Source: DATESG01 sp035270925 (GTDB lineage Bacteria; Bacillota_I; Bacilli_A; RFN20; CAG-826). Taken from it: a stretch of DNA of 22,774 nucleotides. The position numbers and the translations under genes were made by a program. How positions within the stretch are numbered: the first letter of the stretch is position 1; every line of letters starts with the position of its first letter. The stretch is taken from positions 1 to 22,774 of the forward strand of contig DATESG010000011.1 of the NCBI GenBank assembly GCA_035270925.1, read 5' to 3'. The notes under the pieces are model-generated. The model saw nothing but the letters and a program-made list of their open reading frames with translations, made no database searches and was not told the origin of the DNA. Positions 1 to 8,353 of this stretch are shown one piece after another.

Positions 1-151
1 TACGCAAGAGTAAAAGTGCAATCGTTCGAACCTTATTATATCTGACATCGAAAGGATATCTCTCCGGATGGTTTGACATCCGGAAAATCATTGGATAGTA
101 TCTAATAAGTGGAATAATCACGCGTATAACCCAACCTATATACTTAAGCAT
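1..151 (-). CDS. Start of a PlsC-like lysophospholipid acyltransferase (partial, runs off the left edge)
   Basis: An open frame begins with ATG at 149-151 and continues without a stop to base 1, giving 50 codons. A GAGGG ribosome binding site lies at 155-159, three bases before the ATG, and the preceding gene ends 12 nt upstream, so this looks like a translated operon member. The peptide starts MLKYIGWVIRVIIPLIRYYP, a hydrophobic stretch, followed by HPERYPFDVRYNKVRTIALL. A membrane-anchoring N-terminus followed by an ERY..VR-type segment resembles the region before the catalytic HX4D motif in 1-acyl-sn-glycerol-3-phosphate acyltransferases of Firmicutes. The HX4D motif itself would lie outside the window, so the family call is inference from this segment. 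If right, the enzyme acylates lysophosphatidate at the cytoplasmic membrane in phospholipid synthesis. Confidence 0.62.
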   Translation of the reverse strand, partial: MLKYIGWVIRVIIPLIRYYPMIFRMSNHPERYPFDVRYNKVRTIALLLLR

Positions 152-163
152 AAACCCTCTTTC

Positions 164-421
164 TTAGAAAAAATTTACTTGTTCGGCAATAACAACGATC
201 CGCCCATCACAAATCTCTAAGCGACCTTTAATGGCAATGTGATTGCCAGCTTCAATGCGGTAGAATGGTGCACCTAAGTTACGTGACCATAAAACAACAT
301 CAAATGAATCAGATGTTGGTGTCAACTTGTCTTCATTATAGGCTCTTCTCACTTCGACTGTTCTTTTTACGCTATCGGTCTTTGGACCAACAACGCCAAT
401 AATAGTAACAACACTTAGCAT
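164..421 (-). CDS. Very short SSB-like OB-fold protein (85 aa)
   Basis: The likely start is ATG at 419-421, because AGGAGG at 431-436 sits 9 nt upstream; a longer frame from TTG at 445 would overlap that site. The protein begins MLSVVTIIGVVG and later shows SFDVVLWSR, an IEAGNHIAIKGRLEI block and a final AEQVNFF. This is the strand pattern of the single-stranded DNA-binding protein OB fold: a hydrophobic first strand ending in G, an xxVxxW strand, then the GxxIxIxGRL strand. It is only 85 residues long, while ordinary SSBs have about 110 in the fold plus a linker. The acidic DDDIPF-type tip that recruits repair proteins is absent. It lies between pulA (46 nt) and a PlsC-like gene (12 nt). A genuine ssDNA role is inference; an RNA- or protein-binding OB fold is possible. 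Confidence 0.68.
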   Translation of the reverse strand: MLSVVTIIGVVGPKTDSVKRTVEVRRAYNEDKLTPTSDSFDVVLWSRNLGAPFYRIEAGNHIAIKGRLEICDGRIVVIAEQVNFF

Positions 422-467
422 AACTTTTAACCTCCTAGTTAGCAATTACACTAAGACCGTTTCTTAA

Positions 468-2639
468 CTAGTTAACAAGACTACCCTTGTCTTCATTTCG
501 TAATCCGACGATAATTAGTGCATATTTGGGGACCATCATGTTTTGCACATAATCATTAGTCTTCCCTTCGATGTAGCCCGTTTGATTGAGAATTACCTTC
601 TGTGGTTGCTCTAGCTCGATAAACAGCGGACTATTAGTAATGTTAATATAAACATTAAATAAACGATAGGGTGAATTATTTTTAGTATCAAGATATTGAA
701 TTAATAAATTTCCATTTGCCAAATCAATAAAGTTGATACTTTTTTCTATGAGCTCAGGCTTGCTAAGATGAAGGAACTTACAATCTTTACGTAGTCGCAC
801 TAAATCTTTGAAGTAATTAACAAGCCCAGGACGCTTACCTACGAGTGTATAGGCGAACTGATTTACTTTATCGCTGCTTTTGTAAGAGTTCATATCTCCG
901 TATTTTGAGATGCCAATTTCTTGACCTCTGTGAAAGAATGGAACCCCAAATGCCAGCATTACAACGGCATTAATAGCTTGAAGTTTTTTTAAGTGGGTTG
1001 CTAAATCATTTTCCGGTTGCGCGACACTTAATTTATCAATAAGCGTACCATTATCATGACACTCAACATAGTTTATCGATTGCCATGCACCTTGAAATTT
1101 AGGCGTAAAGGTATGATTAGTCACACTGCCTTTAAGCGCGAATTTAAAACCATCACGATAAACAGCATTCCCGAGCATATAACCTTTATCCATGATTGTG
1201 CTTTCAAACGAACCACCTTTAACAATCTCTCTAAAGGAGTCATTAAAAAAACCAATATAGTCGATGTTAAAAGCATTATCCATGTTTGTTAATTCCTTGC
1301 TAGGGAGGGCAGTATGCATGTTCCAGCCTTCACCATACATCAAGAAATCTGGGCGAATTAACTTAGCTTTTTCACTAATAATTTGGATAGTTTTTTGGTC
1401 GATTAATCCAACAAGATCGAATCTATAGGCATCAATATGATAAGTTTTTATAAAGAAGAGTGCGGCATCGACAATTAGTTTTCTGACCATTGGCCGTTCG
1501 GTTGCTAGGTCATTTCCACAGCCACTACCTTGAACAATTTTACCTTGTTCATCCTTTCGGAAATAGTAATTAGGAACAACTGCTTCAAAACTACTCATTG
1601 AAGCTTCATAGACGTGATTAAAAACAACGTCCATACTAATTCTAATTCCGCTTTGATGATACTTAGAAACAAGTAACATCAAATCATTAATTCTTGAGTA
1701 TGGATCATCGATTTTACGGGCGTAGCTACCCTCAGGGACAAAATATTGTTGAGGATCATATCCCCAGTTATAACTACTCCATTTATCAGTTTCATCAACT
1801 GTTTTAAAGTCATAAATTGGTAATAATTGTAGGTGAGTAATACCTAAATCTTTAATATAATCAAAGCCAGCCTTGGCACCATTCTTTGATTGACGTTTTT
1901 CTTCAATCATCCCATAGAAGGTGCCTGGGTATTTAAAATTGACTCTATCATCGCTTGTCATATCTCTGACACTTGTTTCGTAAATAATCATTTCGGTTGG
2001 GCTTGTGATTGGTGAAAGTAGATGGTCATGAAAATCAACTTTAAAATGATTGAAGTTAATGACGACACTATCAACTCCATTTGGGGTCGAACCGAAGGCG
2101 TAAGGGTCAGTTGTTTCCGTTTCCACGCCATTATTAATCACAATATAACGGTAGCGGAATTTTTCATAGTTACCTTTAAGAGTGATGGAAAAGACTCCCA
2201 TTTCCCCACGTTCCAACATTAAAAATTGCCATTTTTCACTCTTTAAACGACTATATCTAATCACAACACGGCTCGCTAAAGGAGCCCAAAGTTTGAAAGT
2301 TGTGGCGGTCTTTGTATAGTAAGCACCCAAGTCATTACCTTGATAATTAAATAACTTATCAAAGCCCGGAAAACCTGTCGCCATGCTCACATTAAGCGGT
2401 GCGAAACCATAATGACGGATATGTACAAGATAGTTAAGCCCAAACTTAAAATCCTCTTCTAGGTCTAGTTCATAAATATTGGTGCGGAATTGAAAGATTT
2501 TATTACTAATCGTAAACTTAATCTCTTCATTATTAGCGTAAAGAACAATTTTAGGTTCTTCTTCACGATATTTATCATTGTTTAAAACAATACGAATGCG
2601 GCGGTATGCAATCAGGCTTGCGCTAAATTGACCGATCAT
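468..2639 (-). CDS. pulA: Type I pullulanase (glycogen/alpha-1,6-glucan debranching), cytosolic
   Basis: This 723-residue protein hydrolyses alpha-1,6 branch points in pullulan, glycogen or limit dextrins. The diagnostic type I motif YNWGYDP is at about residues 290-296. GH13 regions follow in order: DVVFNH (337-342), YRFDLVG with nucleophile D408, the GEGW acid E437, and ECHDN with transition-state D529. Residues about 100-190 look like a CBM48-type beta domain (FKLWAP ... YRYIV) before the barrel, and residues 1-95 form an extra N-terminal module. No signal peptide or membrane anchor is visible, so it should act inside the cell on stored glycogen or imported maltodextrins. The ATG is at 2637-2639, one base after the acpS stop, with a GAGGTG site inside the end of acpS, so translation is probably coupled. 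No other glycogen genes are in the window. Stop is TAG. Confidence 0.96.
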   Translation of the reverse strand: MIGQFSASLIAYRRIRIVLNNDKYREEEPKIVLYANNEEIKFTISNKIFQFRTNIYELDLEEDFKFGLNYLVHIRHYGFAPLNVSMATGFPGFDKLFNYQGNDLGAYYTKTATTFKLWAPLASRVVIRYSRLKSEKWQFLMLERGEMGVFSITLKGNYEKFRYRYIVINNGVETETTDPYAFGSTPNGVDSVVINFNHFKVDFHDHLLSPITSPTEMIIYETSVRDMTSDDRVNFKYPGTFYGMIEEKRQSKNGAKAGFDYIKDLGITHLQLLPIYDFKTVDETDKWSSYNWGYDPQQYFVPEGSYARKIDDPYSRINDLMLLVSKYHQSGIRISMDVVFNHVYEASMSSFEAVVPNYYFRKDEQGKIVQGSGCGNDLATERPMVRKLIVDAALFFIKTYHIDAYRFDLVGLIDQKTIQIISEKAKLIRPDFLMYGEGWNMHTALPSKELTNMDNAFNIDYIGFFNDSFREIVKGGSFESTIMDKGYMLGNAVYRDGFKFALKGSVTNHTFTPKFQGAWQSINYVECHDNGTLIDKLSVAQPENDLATHLKKLQAINAVVMLAFGVPFFHRGQEIGISKYGDMNSYKSSDKVNQFAYTLVGKRPGLVNYFKDLVRLRKDCKFLHLSKPELIEKSINFIDLANGNLLIQYLDTKNNSPYRLFNVYINITNSPLFIELEQPQKVILNQTGYIEGKTNDYVQNMMVPKYALIIVGLRNEDKGSLVN

Positions 2640-2640
2640 C

Positions 2641-2961
2641 TTAGTCTTTCACCTCAACTACAGCGACGGCATAATCTCCATCATGGGAGATTGAGACATT
2701 GTAGAATTTCTCGTTATACATCAAAACTGGGCGCCCGTCTTCACGGTACACAATTGAGATATTTGTAAATGAAATCCGTCCCATTCCATCATGATAGGCT
2801 TTTAAAAATGCTTCTTTCGCGGCAAATCGACCCGCGATAAATTCTTCCTTATTGAGACGATGTTCATAAATAGCATACTCTTCGGTTGAAAGAATACGTT
2901 TGGCGAGTTTCTCCTTGCCATAAAACCGTGGAATGTAGACGATATCAATACCTAATGCCAT
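2641..2961 (-). CDS. acpS: Holo-[acyl-carrier-protein] synthase
   Basis: AcpS transfers 4'-phosphopantetheine from CoA to a serine of apo-ACP, activating it for fatty acid synthesis. The 106-residue sequence has the two family signatures: GIDIV at the N-terminus, with D6 expected to bind Mg2+, and the block FIAGRFAAKEAFLKA, with E50 as the second acidic ligand. The C-terminus HDGDYAVAVV is the usual last strand. It is somewhat shorter than typical AcpS (about 118-126 residues) but complete. An AGGAGG site stands 4 nt before the ATG. It starts 8 nt after ftsK and ends one base before pulA, so it is the middle gene of a tightly packed transcript. The pairing with PulsC-type lipid synthesis further down the same operon is suggestive only. 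Confidence 0.96.
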   Translation of the reverse strand: MALGIDIVYIPRFYGKEKLAKRILSTEEYAIYEHRLNKEEFIAGRFAAKEAFLKAYHDGMGRISFTNISIVYREDGRPVLMYNEKFYNVSISHDGDYAVAVVEVKD

Positions 2962-2969
2962 ATTTCCTC

Positions 2970-5627
2970 CTAATAATCATTATTATCTATTTTTATTTCT
3001 TCTGGTGAAAGTTCATACTCCGGAATAACTTTCGCGCCTCGACTTGAATTAGCGGCATCTGGGGGAGAAATCACTCCTTCTGCCATTAGCGCCTCATAAA
3101 TCATCTTTGCGCGATTGTAGGCCATATTGAATGTAATCTGGATGCGATTGATTGAAATTGTATCGAGGGTTAAAACATAACTTTTAACGTCTTCATACAT
3201 TTCATCCTTATATGTGCTTGGGGTCCCAGCGACAAAACCATTATTTCCCTTATCACTGAGATCAAGAAATTCAGCGGCGTAATCAGGTTGATAAGTTTGT
3301 TTCAAGTAATCAGTAACTGCTCTTATTTCATCATTATCGACATAAGCACCTTGAATGCGTGTAAAGCCTTGTCTGGAAATTTGTGTGCAGTCGACGAGCA
3401 TATCACCATTACCAAGTAACTCTTCGGCCCCACCTTGACCTAATATAACCGTACTATCAATCGCACTAGCCGTCATCAGCGCGACGCGTGTTGGCAGATT
3501 GGCTTTAATTTGTCCGGTAATTACAACCGTTGATGGGCGTTGTGTCGCGACTATTAGATGGATTCCGGCTGCTCGTGATTTTTGCGCAAGTCTTAAAACG
3601 TGAACGGATATATCTTTTTCATTATCAATCAAATCAGCATATTCATCGATAATTACGACGATTCGTGGGAGGATTTTATCACCATTTTTCTTAGCTATTG
3701 AATTATACTCTGCAAGTTTATTGGCACTAACTTGCTCAAATAAACGATAGCGTTGTTCCATTTCTTCGACTAATTTATCAAGTGCGACGCGGGTATCCTT
3801 GGCCTCTTTAACAATCGGACAAAGCAGATGAGGAATTTCTTTATATTTATTCATTTCGACCCGTTTTGGATCAATAATTAATAATTTTAATTGTTCAGGG
3901 GTCGTTCTCATTAAAAGTGTGACTAGTAAAGCGTGAACAAAGACAGACTTTCCGCTGCCGGTTGAACCGGCGACGAGTAAATGAGGAAATTCATCAAGTA
4001 ACCCCCAAATTACACGGCCATCAATGTTTTTGCCAAAAGGAATCGCAAAATTGAATTTTTCACCTTGTGGAAGTTCGAAAATACAGTCTCTTAGTGTGAC
4101 CGGAACTTTTTTCTCATTCGGAACTTCAAAGCCACTTGTGACCCGACCAGTAACAATTTCTTCAAAACGTCCTGGTTGACCTTGAAGTCGAATATTCAGG
4201 TCATTAATATAACGGTTAAGCGTAGTTACGCTCTTATCTTCATCCATTTTAATATCAAAGCGCGTAATTGAAGGGCCAATTGTATAGGAAATGGCTTGGG
4301 CGCCAAGGTTAAAACTATTGAAAGCATTATTAATAATTAACATCTTTGCTTCCGCAGCACGGTTGTTAATAATCATTTCATCTTCAGGAGTATAGCTGTT
4401 TAAAAGGTCGAGACTAGGGAAAACGTAAGCTGGCTTCTTGTCAATCTTTTTAGGGGTGACCACTTTTGGTACCTCTTGCGCTTTAGCAACCTGAGGCGTT
4501 TCAGAATACACCACTGGTTCTTGTTGTTTAACAAAAGGACTAGCGGGAATGACTTTAGGTTCGACTCTGACGGTCGGTTCAATTTTGGCGACATCGAGAA
4601 CGATCTCCACTTGCTCTTGTTCCGCAATTGTTTCTTCCTGATAAATTTGTTGTAGGAGGAGTTGTTCATCAAGCGCTTTAACTTCTTCGCCTTGAACCTT
4701 ACGTTCAAAGGTTGGGGTTGCAAGATATGGTTGAGGCTGACGATATGTTTCTTCTTGTTGTTCTTCAACTAGTTCGTGAGCATTTACATGATTTAAGAGT
4801 TCATCGGCATTAATTTCTTCGCCTTTAGTTTGATTAGCCTTACTAATATCTACAACAATTGGGCTAAAAGTAAAGACTTCCTGACCGGCATCCTCACCAA
4901 AGACCGCACGTTTGACACTGCTACTTTGAAGTTGAGTGCCAAAATAGTTAAGTTTCTCATTATTGTCTTTTTCATTATTTATGATTTCATGATTGGCTTT
5001 AAGTGGCGAAATCGTTTGTAAGGCGGGGACTATCCGCGCACTTCTTATTACTTTGTTGCGATGTCTTAGAGTAATCATATAGGTCGCGATATTTTTAAAG
5101 ATGGCAATAATCACGGGCCAGAAAATAAACACAATCGCCGTGAAAAAAAGCGTTAAAATAACAACAAGAGGAAGTACACGACTATTTGTGAGTGCATATA
5201 AAGACGAGTAGATGAGCCCACCAAGTGCGCCGCCATGAATTGTTTCAAATAAATGATTAGGATGAGCGTAAAAGTCCATGTAGTTGCTAAGCCTGACAAG
5301 CGAGGGGACGAAGACTTCATAACCGCCATGCGGAAAACTATATTGATAGAAAAGGGCCGACAGCGTTAAAGTTGCAAGCACAAACGCCACTATTAAAATA
5401 TAGAAACGTTTACTTTTATTGAGCTTATTTATGAACACAAACGAGGCAATTATTACTAAAATAAAAAATAGTGGCGTGACTGTGCCAAAAAGATAATAGA
5501 AAGTATAGGTTACAAAACTACCAATTGAACGATTTAAAAGCCCAATTGTTGCAATGAGGGCAATAATTGTGGCAAATAGTTTCTTTAATGACTTAGTTTG
5601 ATATTGTGGTGCTTGTTTGTTTTTCAT
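2970..5627 (-). CDS. ftsK: FtsK/SpoIIIE-family DNA translocase
   Basis: This membrane-anchored hexameric ATPase pumps chromosomal DNA through the division septum. I place the start at ATG 5625-5627 (AAGGT just upstream), not at a TTG 24 nt earlier, which gives 885 residues. The N-terminus holds about four to five hydrophobic segments up to about residue 180. A Q/E/P-rich linker follows to about residue 400. The motor domain has Walker A GSTGSGKS (554-561), Walker B VVIIDEYADL (around 657-666) and the RPS-VVITGQIKANLP segment. A C-terminal winged-helix gamma domain (about 812-868, INRIQITFNMAYNRA) should read polar DNA sequences such as KOPS/SRS. It heads the ftsK-acpS-pulA group. In B. subtilis spoIIIE also lies downstream of rnjB. 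No sporulation genes are visible, so a vegetative FtsK/SftA-like role is more likely than a spore role. Confidence 0.97.
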   Translation of the reverse strand: MKNKQAPQYQTKSLKKLFATIIALIATIGLLNRSIGSFVTYTFYYLFGTVTPLFFILVIIASFVFINKLNKSKRFYILIVAFVLATLTLSALFYQYSFPHGGYEVFVPSLVRLSNYMDFYAHPNHLFETIHGGALGGLIYSSLYALTNSRVLPLVVILTLFFTAIVFIFWPVIIAIFKNIATYMITLRHRNKVIRSARIVPALQTISPLKANHEIINNEKDNNEKLNYFGTQLQSSSVKRAVFGEDAGQEVFTFSPIVVDISKANQTKGEEINADELLNHVNAHELVEEQQEETYRQPQPYLATPTFERKVQGEEVKALDEQLLLQQIYQEETIAEQEQVEIVLDVAKIEPTVRVEPKVIPASPFVKQQEPVVYSETPQVAKAQEVPKVVTPKKIDKKPAYVFPSLDLLNSYTPEDEMIINNRAAEAKMLIINNAFNSFNLGAQAISYTIGPSITRFDIKMDEDKSVTTLNRYINDLNIRLQGQPGRFEEIVTGRVTSGFEVPNEKKVPVTLRDCIFELPQGEKFNFAIPFGKNIDGRVIWGLLDEFPHLLVAGSTGSGKSVFVHALLVTLLMRTTPEQLKLLIIDPKRVEMNKYKEIPHLLCPIVKEAKDTRVALDKLVEEMEQRYRLFEQVSANKLAEYNSIAKKNGDKILPRIVVIIDEYADLIDNEKDISVHVLRLAQKSRAAGIHLIVATQRPSTVVITGQIKANLPTRVALMTASAIDSTVILGQGGAEELLGNGDMLVDCTQISRQGFTRIQGAYVDNDEIRAVTDYLKQTYQPDYAAEFLDLSDKGNNGFVAGTPSTYKDEMYEDVKSYVLTLDTISINRIQITFNMAYNRAKMIYEALMAEGVISPPDAANSSRGAKVIPEYELSPEEIKIDNNDY

Positions 5628-5642
5628 GTTTACCTTAATAAT

Positions 5643-5648
5643 ATTATA
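5643..5648 (-). promoter_or_regulatory. Possible -10 box for the ftsK operon
   Basis: The minus strand reads TATAAT here, preceded by TTG. No good -35 is found at 16-18 bp, the best being GGTTTT. A start about 7 nt downstream would leave a leader of only about 9 nt before the ftsK ATG, cutting close to its ribosome binding site. That geometry makes the call tentative, although the terminator after lemA implies that ftsK needs its own promoter. Confidence 0.35.
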
Positions 5649-5716
5649 CAATAATATTACTTAAAAAAACCATGACACTCATATTTACTTGTTTTTTTCT
5701 ATCCATTTAGGCAAAT

Positions 5717-5739
5717 AAAAAAAGCCTTATAAATAAGGC
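5717..5739 (-). terminator. Rho-independent terminator after lemA
   Basis: On the minus strand a perfect 7-bp stem, GCCTTAT / ATAAGGC (arms 5733-5739 and 5724-5730, loop TT), is followed by seven T residues (5717-5723). It lies about 20 nt after the lemA stop and closes the rnjB-membrane protein-lemA unit. Confidence 0.88.
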
Positions 5740-5759
5740 CTTCTCAATAGTAGTGTTTA

Positions 5760-6428
5760 TTAAAAGAATTTGGCGCGAGCTTGTTCTTTTACTGCACGTG
5801 AGGCAGTAAATGGAATTCTGGTTGTAAAACCAGCACGGGCGGCAACAATTTTCTTAGTTGGCCACATTTGAACATCTTGATTCCAGCGTTCAACACTATC
5901 GTTATATAGTTGACGAGCGGCGGTAATTTCTTTTTGTAAATACGAGTTTTGTTGCATCGCATCGGCAATTGATGCGTGTGCTTTTAAGTCAGGATAATTT
6001 TCAACGGCCACACTAATTTGACCGTAAATATTATCAACTTGGTTGGAGACTTCGTTACGTTGAGTTTCATTGTCAACATTACGTCCAGAACGATAGGCGG
6101 CAATTTTGGTAAAGGTGTCTTTATCAAGATCAACTGCACGTTCAACTAGCCCGACGACGTTTTGTAAAATCATTACGCGTTGTTCTAGGTAATTATCGAT
6201 AGTCGAAGCATCACTTTGAATCTTTTGTTGTAAACGATCGAAATAGTTACGGGCACTAATCTTCATAAATAAGAAGATAACTCCAGGAATGATTCCAAAA
6301 ACCCATAATAAGATTTCAAATATTAACGACCCAGTCCCAACCTTGATTGCAAGTTGTTTATTGATGACATGAATGTCACGACCCTCTTCGTTAACTTGAA
6401 AATTAGTCTCGTCTAATTGATTAGCCAT
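5760..6428 (-). CDS. lemA: LemA family membrane protein
   Basis: A 222-residue protein of the LemA family, known as a membrane-anchored helical bundle of uncertain function. A hydrophobic stretch at about residues 30-57 (LIFEILLWVFGIIPGVIFLF) is the membrane segment. The rest is long amphipathic helices with the family features: a YFDRLQQKIQSDASTIDNYL-type segment after the membrane anchor, VENYPDLKA near 142-150 (the ENYP-LKA block is typical of LemA), and an AARQLYNDSVERWN helix. An AGGAGG site lies 7 nt before the ATG. It starts 36 nt after the large membrane protein gene and is followed by a terminator, making it the last gene of that transcript. The pairing suggests the two proteins work together at the membrane, but their role is not known to me. 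Confidence 0.93.
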   Translation of the reverse strand: MANQLDETNFQVNEEGRDIHVINKQLAIKVGTGSLIFEILLWVFGIIPGVIFLFMKISARNYFDRLQQKIQSDASTIDNYLEQRVMILQNVVGLVERAVDLDKDTFTKIAAYRSGRNVDNETQRNEVSNQVDNIYGQISVAVENYPDLKAHASIADAMQQNSYLQKEITAARQLYNDSVERWNQDVQMWPTKKIVAARAGFTTRIPFTASRAVKEQARAKFF

Positions 6429-6464
6429 ATTAATTCCTCCTAATGTATTAATTTTATCATATGA

Positions 6465-8321
6465 TTAGTCTTTTAGTTTAATTATTTTGTCAAGCAAAAT
6501 ATTGTCATCGTGGGAGAAGCTGCGTTCGCCTAAGAAACTGATTGTTTTACCTCTGACGACCGGACTAGATTGGTCGCCAAATAAACGTTCAAGATTATTA
6601 ACCCAGCCCTCGCTAGTTTTAATCGAGTTGTTGAATTTAGGCCGGTCTAGTTCATCATCAACCTTTATATAAACTTGGCTTTGTTTGTTAACCGGAATGT
6701 ATTCAACCCAATTAACCGGTACGCGATGAGTTCTTCCATCCCCACCATGCATCATAATGTAGTCGGTGCGTTCAAAGGTTTGATAGCCATAGGCAGTTAC
6801 TTCAATTTGATCAAGGTTTTCATCATGTCCAATCACTTTTGTCTTAAGGACGTTTCTTGTTCGCGAATCCGGGTGTCTTAGTTGATTTATATCAAAGGCA
6901 TTTACATGAGCCTCATGTTCATATGATGCCAACTTTTGCGGGTAGACATCTTTATAGATATACTCGAGCGGTTTATGTTGTTGGTAAAGTGGGATCGCTA
7001 GTAGTGGCGCCATTGCAAAATAGAAATGACGGAAATAATCGTTATTATACTTGTTAAAGTTAATTCTAATTGTCTTTAAATCATAGTGAATATAATTGTC
7101 GGGGCTTCCATCCATGTCAAAACTTTGGAGATGCTCAGGAATGATGTAGTTTACTTGTTTGCGTTTAACAAAATTAAAGTCATCACCAAAACCCGACTTC
7201 TTGTCCTTAATGACATTTAAGATTTCGCGTTGGGCAAGCGGCGTAAATAAAAGTCGGTATTCAATTTCTTTATCGCGGTCGAGCGCACCAAATAAGAGTT
7301 CGAATTCAGCATTCGACATTGCTTGGAAACTTTGACCTTTTTTGATTGCCTTTTGCGTCATCTTGATTAGATCATCTTCATTACGACGGACATAACGTTC
7401 AATTTCTTTATCATTCAAGGAATTAGCTTTCGAAGGTTTCCGACTAAACGAGAGATTAGGCGCGGCATCATTACAATATACGACATAGTTTTCATCACGG
7501 TAGTAAGGGCAAGGTTTCGTGACCGAAGCCGTTAAAGTTTGCGTTCTTGTAACTACTTGAGTCTTATTATTAACGCGGATTGTTTCGGTCCACGTAATTG
7601 TTAAGGTGCCGGTATAAACCTTTGTCGCAAGATTATGGTTTAGCGTTCGTAGTAAGAGGAAAGGATTACCAAAGATTTGCCCACTTTGGACAAATTCAAT
7701 TGAATAATCAATGCCTAAGTTCTCATCTAGACCATATTTGTTAGCCATATAATCTGCTCTTTGTGCATTAAAGTATGGATCAAAGTCTAGAAGTGGAACC
7801 GTTTTTTCAATCAATTCTCCGGGCATACTCCAGTCAAATAAATCATTTAAGGCCCGGACTTGACTCCACGCTGTGCTAATAAGTGTCTCTAAAAGCTCAC
7901 GTTCCTTATTAAGGAGCGCCTGAAAGTTTTTTATTTTAGGATTGATTTTTTTGACAATGACAAAAATGAGTGCAATTGCCCCGCCTATTCCGAAAATGAT
8001 TGTCAGAATGCCAACAATCGGAGGAAAAGCTTGGCCTTGGATGAGATCGTAGATAAAAAATCCCGCCGCAAGGAATAATAAGACAATAAGCACAATTAAA
8101 AATGTCTTCAGTCCGCGTTTTTTTCCAAGCTTACTTTCAATCTCACCAATTTTCTTTTTTTGGAGATTGATGGCTTGAACTGTCTGCGCGTTTACTTCTT
8201 CATTAACCCCTGCACGTTTGACTAATTCTTCAAAATAGTTCTTAACGTTTTCGCTATGTTGGTCTTTATAGACTTTTTCATACTGATTTACAGGCTCAAA
8301 TATTATTTGCTTATCATCCAT
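6465..8321 (-). CDS. Large two-TM membrane protein of unknown function, adjacent to lemA
   Basis: I do not recognise a characterised family in this 618-residue protein. Residues about 1-70 are charged and helical (possible coiled coil around 40-68). Two strong hydrophobic segments follow, about 71-94 (LIVLIVLLFLAAGFFIYDLI) and about 101-125, separated by a short loop. The remaining roughly 490 residues contain no further clear membrane segment. They hold a threonine-rich beta-type stretch near 235-265 (TGTLTITWTETI) and a tyrosine/asparagine-rich part near 415-440. With two TMs the large C-terminal domain should be on the same side as the N-terminus, probably the cytoplasm. A GAAAGGAA site precedes the ATG by 7 nt. 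It lies 32 nt after rnjB and 36 nt before lemA. No catalytic motif is evident. A DUF3137-like assignment crossed my mind but I cannot support it. Confidence 0.82.
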   Translation of the reverse strand: MDDKQIIFEPVNQYEKVYKDQHSENVKNYFEELVKRAGVNEEVNAQTVQAINLQKKKIGEIESKLGKKRGLKTFLIVLIVLLFLAAGFFIYDLIQGQAFPPIVGILTIIFGIGGAIALIFVIVKKINPKIKNFQALLNKERELLETLISTAWSQVRALNDLFDWSMPGELIEKTVPLLDFDPYFNAQRADYMANKYGLDENLGIDYSIEFVQSGQIFGNPFLLLRTLNHNLATKVYTGTLTITWTETIRVNNKTQVVTRTQTLTASVTKPCPYYRDENYVVYCNDAAPNLSFSRKPSKANSLNDKEIERYVRRNEDDLIKMTQKAIKKGQSFQAMSNAEFELLFGALDRDKEIEYRLLFTPLAQREILNVIKDKKSGFGDDFNFVKRKQVNYIIPEHLQSFDMDGSPDNYIHYDLKTIRINFNKYNNDYFRHFYFAMAPLLAIPLYQQHKPLEYIYKDVYPQKLASYEHEAHVNAFDINQLRHPDSRTRNVLKTKVIGHDENLDQIEVTAYGYQTFERTDYIMMHGGDGRTHRVPVNWVEYIPVNKQSQVYIKVDDELDRPKFNNSIKTSEGWVNNLERLFGDQSSPVVRGKTISFLGERSFSHDDNILLDKIIKLKD

Positions 8322-8353
8322 ATTTAAATTCCTTTCGGCAACACTGAATTATT

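Noticed and set aside
24..30. GTTCGAA resembling a tRNA T-loop
   Set aside because: The flanking bases do not form a T-stem on either strand and no cloverleaf can be drawn.
63..84. Hairpin TCCGGATG / CATCCGGA as a terminator for the SSB-like gene
   Set aside because: It has no T run on either strand and lies within an open coding frame that continues past it.
73..101. Plus-strand TTGACA, 17-bp spacer and TAGTAT promoter look-alike
   Set aside because: It lies inside the partial acyltransferase frame and would only drive antisense RNA; no plus-strand gene follows.
4400..4768. Second minus-strand frame of 122 codons within ftsK
   Set aside because: It is a Lys/Arg/Asn-rich frame shadow of the ftsK linker with no start signal.
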